This document shows positions 58,906 through 64,000 of a stretch of DNA of 64,000 bases, in pieces. Position 1 is the stretch's first letter, and the number at the start of each line of letters is the position of its first letter. Under the pieces are notes generated by a model. The model had not been told where the DNA came from and searched no databases. It was given only the letters and a program-made list of their open reading frames with translations. Both the position numbers and the translations under genes were made by a program. This DNA is from Stakelama pacifica (GTDB lineage Bacteria; Pseudomonadota; Alphaproteobacteria; Sphingomonadales; Sphingomonadaceae). The stretch lies in contig NZ_SNWD01000002.1 of assembly GCF_004361835.1 (NCBI RefSeq), positions 372,001 through 436,000 on the forward strand, in the 5' to 3' direction.

Positions 58906-59778
58906 ATGACGGCAGCGGAGCGAGGGAGCGGCGGCGGCGATCCGGGCGGTGTCGCGCGCGCGGTCGCCGATGCTGCGGATGCGGATGGCGCGTTGGCGAT
59001 CCTCGAAAGGGCGCTCGGCGATCCGGCATAGGTTGCCGCGCTGATCGCGCCGATGCTGGCGCAGCTGCGCGACGATCCGCTGGCTCAGCCATCTTTGCCG
59101 GTGAAGCGCGACGGCGACCGGATCGCGATTCTGTTGCACGATGATGTCGCCTTCAGCCTGTCGGCGCGGATCGTCGATCCCGACGGCGGTTCGGCGGTCG
59201 AGGCGCTACCCGACCGGCTTGCCCTGTCAGGACAGCGAAGTGTCACGCGCTATCTCGCCGCCGAGGGGGCGACGCTCCATCGCTGGCGGCTGGCGGGTGA
59301 TCGGCTGCATCCGGCCGGGACGCTTGGCTTGCACAGCGGGATGATCGTGCGCTGCGACGGCAGGGTGGAGGCGCAGCATGCGGCCCCCGGCAGCGGCGCT
59401 GCGCTGGCCGCGCTGACGGCCACGCTTCACGGGCGGGCGACGGACCCTATCCGAGAATATGCGCTGGACGACGGCGCGCTGCTGCGCACCGGCACGCGCG
59501 ATCTCGACGCATCGCGGCGCCGGATGCTGTTGCGGCTGTTGCGCGAAACCGGGCATCCGCGCGCCGATGCTGCATTCGATGCTGCAAGCCGTCACCCGCA
59601 ATATTTTCTGCGCTGGGAGGCGATGCGCGAATGGCTGGGCCATGACGCATGCGCAGCGCTGCCCCGGCTGCGCGAGATGGCAGCGAGCGACCCCGCCCGA
59701 GACGTGCGCTGTGCGGCGACCGAAATGGCGCGGCGAGTCGAGGCGAAAATCGCGACTGAGGTGCGATGCCCCGCCTGA
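58906..59778 (+). pseudogene. Unknown protein gene interrupted by an in-frame amber codon
   Basis: The frame opens with ATG at 58906, runs 41 codons (..LAILERALGDPA), meets TAG at 59029-59031, and continues for 248 more codons to 59778 without another stop. The sequence reads smoothly across the stop. A restart at the ATG at 59053 (MLAQLRDDPLAQPSLPVKRDG) would give a 241-residue protein. The C-terminal part (PQYFLRWEAMREWLGHDACAALPRLREMAASDPARDVRCAATEMARR) looks like alpha-helical HEAT-type repeats. Family not recognised. Overlaps the next gene by 13 bases. Could be a recent nonsense mutation, sequencing error or readthrough. Confidence 0.6.
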
Positions 59779-60689
59779 TCGATACCGGGCCGGTGTCGCC
59801 CGTCTCCTATGACGCTTTTGCCGAGGCGCTGGCGGTGAGCCCGATCGATATTCGCGATGAAGATGGCTTTGCGTCGCTGGCGCCGCTGCTCGCCCGGCTG
59901 GGGGCCAATCGCGACTTTCTGGCCGAAGCGGCGATTGCGGCGCTTGAACGCAGCCCGGCGGCGAAGGCGGGACACGGCTACGCGCCGCAGGTGCTGCTGC
60001 TCGATTCGCCCGATCCGCGCTTCGTGCTGCGCGCCGCTTTCTGGCCCGCCGCGGGCGACGCAGCGATGCGCGCGAGCGGCGGCGACGCCTTTGTGTATGG
60101 CCTGACCCACAATCATAATTTCGCGTTTCTGACGCATGGCTATATCGGCCCCGGCTATGACAGCGACTATTGGGCGTTCGATCCCGATAGCGGTGCATCG
60201 CGGCCCGGCGATGCTGCACAGCTTCGCTTTGCCGGTCGTTATCGCCTCAGCTCCGGCACTACGATGCTGGTTCACGCGCATCGCGACGTGCACCGGCAAA
60301 TGCCGCCCGAGCGCTTTTCGGTCTCGCTCAACATCCTTGCGCGGCCCGGCGGCACGCCGTGGCAGCCGCAATATCGGTTCGATCCGGCGCGCGACATCAT
60401 CACCGGCGAGATCGCGACGCTGCCCTCGCACGCGCTGATCGCGCTGGCGGCGCATTGTTCGCCCGCCGGGCGCGATCTTGCCGCGAGCTTTGCGCAAGAC
60501 CATCGCTGCCCGCGCATGCGGAAAGCCGCGCTCTCCGCCTGTTGCGCGGCGCGGCTGCCCGATGCGGTGCGAATCGCCGAGGGCGCGGCGTCGGACGGCG
60601 CGACGGCGCTCGCCCGCCATGCCCGCGCGCTGCTCGGTCGCTCCGAAACGGATCAGTCTACCCCTGTGCAGGACCGCGCCGCGCGATAA
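59766..60689 (+). CDS. Cupin-like candidate oxygenase of the small-peptide cluster
   Basis: 307 residues, family not named with confidence. The middle has an HxH pair (His115 and His117 in THNHNFAFLTHGYIGPGYDSDYWAFD) and a later His-rich stretch VHAHRDVHRQMPPERFSVSLNI (His170, 172, 176), a spacing expected of a cupin-type metal site with the second strand pair after about 55 residues. An N-terminal helical region and a C-terminal HEAT-like helical tail flank it. No transposase-type catalytic motif is seen. It lies next to a small-peptide gene and a regulator. Confidence 0.6.
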   Translation: MPRLIDTGPVSPVSYDAFAEALAVSPIDIRDEDGFASLAPLLARLGANRDFLAEAAIAALERSPAAKAGHGYAPQVLLLDSPDPRFVLRAAFWPAAGDAAMRASGGDAFVYGLTHNHNFAFLTHGYIGPGYDSDYWAFDPDSGASRPGDAAQLRFAGRYRLSSGTTMLVHAHRDVHRQMPPERFSVSLNILARPGGTPWQPQYRFDPARDIITGEIATLPSHALIALAAHCSPAGRDLAASFAQDHRCPRMRKAALSACCAARLPDAVRIAEGAASDGATALARHARALLGRSETDQSTPVQDRAAR

Positions 60690-60701
60690 GGGCGTTCGCG
60701 C

Positions 60702-61334
60702 ATGAACCGCGCCGTGGCCATTGATGTCGATTTGCCCGGCCTGTTCGGCGCGATGCTGGCGCGCGACCTCGACGCCGTGCCCGCTGATGCCGCCGCGCGG
60801 CGATCGCCGCTGCTCACCCGCTGGGACGCGGGGCGGCAATGCGCGGCGGCGCGAGTCGCTGCGCTGCGCGAATCGGGGTGGCACGGGCCGCTGATGCTGC
60901 TCGCCGGTCGCGGCGCGCCGCTTGCCGAGGCGCTGGATGCGGGCGTCGAGGATGCCGCGACGACCGATATGGCGGCGGGCGAGATTGCCGCGCGGCTGGC
61001 GCGGATCGTCCGGCGCACGCCTGTGGCTGCGCTGCGCATCGGCGATGTCATGATCGATCCGCAGCGGCGCGATGCGTTTCGCGGCGGCAACCCGCTCGGC
61101 CTGTTGCCGCGCGAATTTCTGCTGCTGAGCTATCTTGCCGAACGGCGCGACCGCGCGGTCAGCCGTGCCGAATTGCTGCGCGCGGTGTGGAAGCTGGATT
61201 TCGATCCGGGCACCAATGTCGTTCAGGTCCATGTATCGCGGCTGCGCGCCCGACTGCGCCGCAGTGCGGCCCCGCTGATGCTCCATACCGAATATCGTAA
61301 AGGGTATCGCCTCACCGCCCCGCGCCCGGCATAA
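60702..61334 (+). CDS. OmpR-type winged-helix regulator with a degenerate receiver domain
   Basis: 210 residues. The C-terminal DNA-binding domain (PREFLLLSYLAERRDRAVSRAELLRAVWKLDFDPGTNVVQVHVSRLRARLRR...LHTEYRKGYRL) is a clear Trans_reg_C winged helix. The N-terminal part keeps the tail of a receiver fold (PLMLLAGRGAPLAEALDAGVEDAATTDMAAGEIAARLARIVRR) but lacks an evident phospho-aspartate, so it is probably not phosphorylated. No kinase is adjacent. Eleven bases after the cupin-like gene, so it may autoregulate the cluster. Confidence 0.8.
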   Translation: MNRAVAIDVDLPGLFGAMLARDLDAVPADAAARRSPLLTRWDAGRQCAAARVAALRESGWHGPLMLLAGRGAPLAEALDAGVEDAATTDMAAGEIAARLARIVRRTPVAALRIGDVMIDPQRRDAFRGGNPLGLLPREFLLLSYLAERRDRAVSRAELLRAVWKLDFDPGTNVVQVHVSRLRARLRRSAAPLMLHTEYRKGYRLTAPRPA

Positions 61335-61363
61335 GCCGAAGCGAGCAACCAAGGAGGCGAAGC

Positions 61364-62149
61364 ATGACGCAAGCGCGCATTACCCTGACCATCGATCGCG
61401 GCGTGGCCGATGTCCGGCTGAACCGGCCCGACAAGCTGAACGCGCTCGACCCGGCGATGTTTGCGGGCATCGCCGATACCATCGCAACGCTGGACGCGAC
61501 GCCGGCCTTACGCGCCGTGGTGCTGTCAGGCGAAGGCCGCGCCTTTTGCGCCGGGCTGGATATGGCGAGCATGGCGTCGGGCGATAACGACACCGATCTG
61601 CTGGCGCGCGACCATGGCGATGCCAATCTGGCGCAGCAGGTCGCCTGGGGCTGGCGCAAGCTCGCCGTACCGGTGATCGGCGCAGTGCATGGGCTGGCCT
61701 TCGGCGGCGGGCTGCAGATCCTGTCGGGCGCCGATATCCGCTTTGCCGCAGCCGAAACGCGCTTTTCGGTGATGGAAATGAAATGGGGAATCGTCCCCGA
61801 TATGGGCGGGTACGCGCTGTGGCGCGGACTGGTGCGCGACGATGTTCTGCGCGAGCTGATCTATACCGCGCGCGAGTTCGAAACGGACGAGGCAGTCGAA
61901 GCCGGTTTCGTCACGCATATCGCCGATGATCCGCGCGCGGCGGCGCTGGCGCTTGCCCGCGACATTGCGGGGCGCAACCCGCATGCGATCCGTGCGGCGA
62001 AGCGGCTTGCCAATCTCGCCTCCGATGCATCATCCGCCGATATCCTGATCGCCGAAAGCGACGAGCAGGTAAAATTGCTACGCAGCCCCAACCAGATCGA
62101 GGCGGTCGCCGCGAATATGGCGAAGCGCGCGCCCGATTTTACCGACTGA
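61364..62149 (+). CDS. Enoyl-CoA hydratase/isomerase family protein
   Basis: 261-residue crotonase-fold protein: VRLNRPDKLNALDPAMF, oxyanion-hole GEGRAFCAGLDMAS and AVHGLAFGGGLQILSGADIRFAA. In classical hydratases two glutamates are catalytic; here one site reads EMKWGIVPDMGG, with Asp at the usual second glutamate position, so isomerase or thioesterase-like activity is possible. AAGGAGG precedes the ATG. Followed by a thiolase, suggesting fatty-acid or related acyl-CoA degradation. Confidence 0.82.
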   Translation: MTQARITLTIDRGVADVRLNRPDKLNALDPAMFAGIADTIATLDATPALRAVVLSGEGRAFCAGLDMASMASGDNDTDLLARDHGDANLAQQVAWGWRKLAVPVIGAVHGLAFGGGLQILSGADIRFAAAETRFSVMEMKWGIVPDMGGYALWRGLVRDDVLRELIYTAREFETDEAVEAGFVTHIADDPRAAALALARDIAGRNPHAIRAAKRLANLASDASSADILIAESDEQVKLLRSPNQIEAVAANMAKRAPDFTD

Positions 62150-62230
62150 ACCTCTCTTGCCCCGTCGCGCCGCCCGGTTAGAGTAAGCGCCCATACCGAA
62201 GGTTCGAAACAACCGAGAGAGAGGATCGCC

Positions 62231-63427
62231 ATGCGGGAAGCCGCCATTGTCTCCACTGCCCGCACCGGCATCGGGAAAGCCTATCGCGGGGCGTTCAACG
62301 ATACCGAGGCGCCGGTGCTGGGTGCGCATGTCATGAATGCGGCGATCCGCCGGGCGGGGATCGACCCGGCTCGGATCGACGACATCTTCTGGGGCGTGGG
62401 CAATCAATGGGGGACAAGCGGCGCGAATGCTGCACGCATGGCGGCGTTCGCGGCTGGCCTGCCGCAAAGCGTGCCGGGATTTACGCTCGATCGTAAATGC
62501 GGGTCGGGGCTGACCGCGCTGGCGCTCGCAGCACGCTCGATCATGTGCAACGAAATCGATGTCGCGCTGACCGGCGGGATGGAGTCGATCAGCCATACCG
62601 TCACGGCGGACGCGCCGCGCTATCGCAACGCATCGGTGCTCGCGAACCAGCCGCATGCCTATATGCCGATGATCGAAACGGCGGAGATCGTCGCCGAACG
62701 CTATGGCATTGCCCGCGAGGCGCAGGATGCCTTCGCTGCCGTCAGCCAACAGCGCGCGACCGCCGGGCTGGCGCAGGGCGCGTTCGAAGAAGAGATCGCG
62801 CCGATCACCGTCGAAAAGGCACTGTTCGACAAGGAAGGCAAGCGGATCGGGACCGAGACGGTGACGCTGTCGGCCGATGAGGGGATTCGCCCCGGCACCA
62901 CCGCCGAAGTCCTGTCGGGCCTGAAACCGGTGTGGAAGAACGGCGAGGTGGTGAAACAGGGGCGCAATGTCACTGCGGGCAATGCGAGCCAGCTGTCCGA
63001 CGGCGCGGCGGCGCAGATCGTCATGGACCGCAAAACCGCGCAAGCCGAGGGGCGCGAGATACTGGGCATCTATCGCGGCTTTCAGGTCGCGGGATGCGCG
63101 CCGGAGGAGATGGGCATCGGCCCGGTCTTCGCGATCCCGAAGCTGCTCGACCGGGCGGGGCTGCGCGTCGAGGATATCGGCCTGTGGGAAATCAACGAAG
63201 CCTTTGCCAGCCAGTGCCTCTATTGCCGCGATCAGCTGGGCATCGATCCCGAAAAGCTGAACGTCGACGGCGGCGCGATCGCAGTGGGCCATCCCTTCGG
63301 CATGACCGGCGCGCGGCTGGTCGGCCATGCCCTGATCGCAGCGAAGAAGCGCGGGGTGCGCTGGGCGGTCGTGTCGATGTGCACTGCGGGCGGAATGGGT
63401 GCGGCGGGATTGTTTGAGATCGTTTGA
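62231..63427 (+). CDS. Acetyl-CoA acyltransferase (thiolase)
   Basis: 398 residues. [19 protein letters not shown] at the N-terminus; the active-site cysteine in [37 protein letters not shown]; His in [19 protein letters not shown] and the second Cys in [19 protein letters not shown]. Cleaves 3-ketoacyl-CoA or condenses acetyl-CoA units. It is likely the partner of the crotonase 80 bases upstream. Confidence 0.93.
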   Translation: MREAAIVSTARTGIGKAYRGAFNDTEAPVLGAHVMNAAIRRAGIDPARIDDIFWGVGNQWGTSGANAARMAAFAAGLPQSVPGFTLDRKCGSGLTALALAARSIMCNEIDVALTGGMESISHTVTADAPRYRNASVLANQPHAYMPMIETAEIVAERYGIAREAQDAFAAVSQQRATAGLAQGAFEEEIAPITVEKALFDKEGKRIGTETVTLSADEGIRPGTTAEVLSGLKPVWKNGEVVKQGRNVTAGNASQLSDGAAAQIVMDRKTAQAEGREILGIYRGFQVAGCAPEEMGIGPVFAIPKLLDRAGLRVEDIGLWEINEAFASQCLYCRDQLGIDPEKLNVDGGAIAVGHPFGMTGARLVGHALIAAKKRGVRWAVVSMCTAGGMGAAGLFEIV

Positions 63428-63449
63428 GGGGGAATAGAGGCAGCAGATT

Positions 63450-63536
63450 CTATCCGAGCGCGTCGGCCCCCGCCTCGATTGCCATGGCCGCTTCCGCAGG
63501 CGAGGCAATGCAACAGATCTTTACGCGGGTTCGCAT
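63450..63536 (-). pseudogene. Truncated phosphoribosylanthranilate isomerase-like fragment
   Basis: 28 codons, [28 protein letters not shown] then TAG. The VKICCI..xxEAxMAIxAGADAxG pattern matches the start of TrpF-like isomerases, whose first catalytic Cys lies in KICG/KICC. The rest of the gene is absent: the thiolase stop is only 23 bases from the fragment's end. It is therefore a remnant. An ATG four codons upstream (63548) is also in frame. Confidence 0.6.
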
Positions 63537-63710
63537 GGAAACGTGCATGTCAACTGTCGGCCCGAGAAGCAATATCGGCCTGAAGACCGTCCGGTTCGCG
63601 GTGGTCGCAAGCCTTTGTTCAGCCGCCCCGATCCATTTGGTGGATGGGAAATGATCCAAAATGCGCCTCCGGACATTGTGCTTCCAACCCGCCTGAAGGA
63701 GTTTTACGCC

Positions 63711-64000
63711 ATGCACCCCCGCCTGTCCCTGCTCGCTCTGCCGCTTGCGCTTGCTGCCTGTAACGGGGGCGGGGCGAAGGTCGACCATGCCGACGATCTC
63801 GCCAATGCGCAGGCGACACCGCCGTTCAACAGCGCCGCGCCTGCACCGACACCCACGCCAGCGGCATCCGCGAAGCCGATTCTCCTGTCGCAGGAGGATG
63901 AGAGCATCGATTTCGATTATGCGATCGCGGCGCAGGCGGCGGCGATTCCCGCGCTTCGCGATCAGCTGCTCCAGCGCGCGCAGGCGGACAAATCGGTCAT
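63711..64000 (+). CDS. Lipoprotein of unknown family, 3' end outside the window
   Basis: 96 visible residues. MHPRLSLLALPLALAACNGG has a clear lipobox (LAAC), followed by a Pro/Thr/Ala linker and IDFDYAIAAQAAAIPALRDQLLQRAQADKSV. The latter resembles, loosely, the start of DUF3298/DUF4163-type domains, but too little is present to decide. AAGGAG stands before the ATG at 63711. Confidence 0.75.
   Translation, partial: MHPRLSLLALPLALAACNGGGAKVDHADDLANAQATPPFNSAAPAPTPTPAASAKPILLSQEDESIDFDYAIAAQAAAIPALRDQLLQRAQADKSV

Noticed and set aside
58766-58909. Alternative frame from the ATG at 58766 in place of the 43-residue peptide
   Set aside because: It gives an Arg/Ser-rich sequence and sits only three bases after the Shine-Dalgarno, while 58771 is at the best spacing.
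59029-59031. Reading the TAG as pyrrolysine or a recoded codon
   Set aside because: No sign of Pyl machinery and no recoding element seen; a plain nonsense codon or restart is simpler.

Overview
The window is a contiguous piece of chromosome from a high-GC alphaproteobacterium, most likely a member of the Sphingomonadaceae (order Sphingomonadales). The reasons are a circularly permuted two-piece tmRNA gene, alphaproteobacterial accessory proteins of respiration (a DUF1674/SDHAF4-like protein and an NDUFS4-like complex I subunit), a serC-serA-hisZ run, the alphaproteobacterial mutY-DUF721-DsbA-DsbA-smc cluster, and many short palindromic repeats of the kind common in sphingomonads. Almost everything encoded is housekeeping. 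There is no prophage, no IS element and no CRISPR array.

Layout. 1-5 kb (minus): end of rpe, rsmB, htpX, gpsA, tsaD. 5-10.3 kb (plus): hemC-hemD-membrane protein, then a glutarate/acyl-CoA module (glutaryl-CoA dehydrogenase, a GreA-like factor, a family III CoA-transferase). 10.5-14 kb: DUF72 protein, tRNA-Val, an S24-type XRE repressor divergent from a DUF6456 protein, and a soluble CBS-methyl-accepting protein. 14.1-18.2 kb (minus): serC-serA-hisZ with a candidate serC leader RNA. 18.3-25 kb: extensin-like lipoprotein, LOG protein, a TetR/SDR divergent pair, a ParD-like/methionine aminopeptidase pair, cytochrome c, prephenate dehydratase, NudC. 25-33.6 kb: serine hydrolase and mutY (minus), then DUF721, two DsbA-like proteins, smc and a YcxB-like protein (plus). 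33.6-42 kb: chorismate mutase, polyprenyl synthase, hrpB, the NDUFS4-like protein, a lemA-TPM-TPM-nudix operon, mscL, an Rrf2 regulator. 42.2-56.1 kb: ssrA, a HisKA_2 kinase, then the ancestral rimP-nusA-ylxR-infB-rbfA-truB-rpsO-pnp order, split by repeats, thymidine kinase and a small-gene locus. 56.3-64 kb: PQQ-type sugar dehydrogenase, two thioesterases, a small-peptide cluster with a cupin-like protein and an orphan winged-helix regulator, a crotonase, a thiolase, a truncated isomerase fragment and the start of a lipoprotein gene.

The unusual material lies between and inside these genes. (1) At 49.83-50.12 kb there is a candidate type I toxin-antitoxin locus: a 32-residue hydrophobic peptide with a near-perfect Shine-Dalgarno buried in a 15-bp hairpin, facing an opposite-strand promoter and terminator that would make a short structured RNA. 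(2) At 58.69-61.33 kb there is a RiPP-like cluster: a 43-residue peptide gene, a protein interrupted by an in-frame amber codon, a cupin-like protein and a degenerate response regulator. (3) Several palindromic repeat families occur. One is a MITE-like element of about 170-185 bp present twice, and two other palindromes lie in frame inside truB and ylxR. (4) A 120-bp tandem repeat lies between tdk and rbfA. All functional calls rest on reading the sequence and on knowledge of the families; no search was run.
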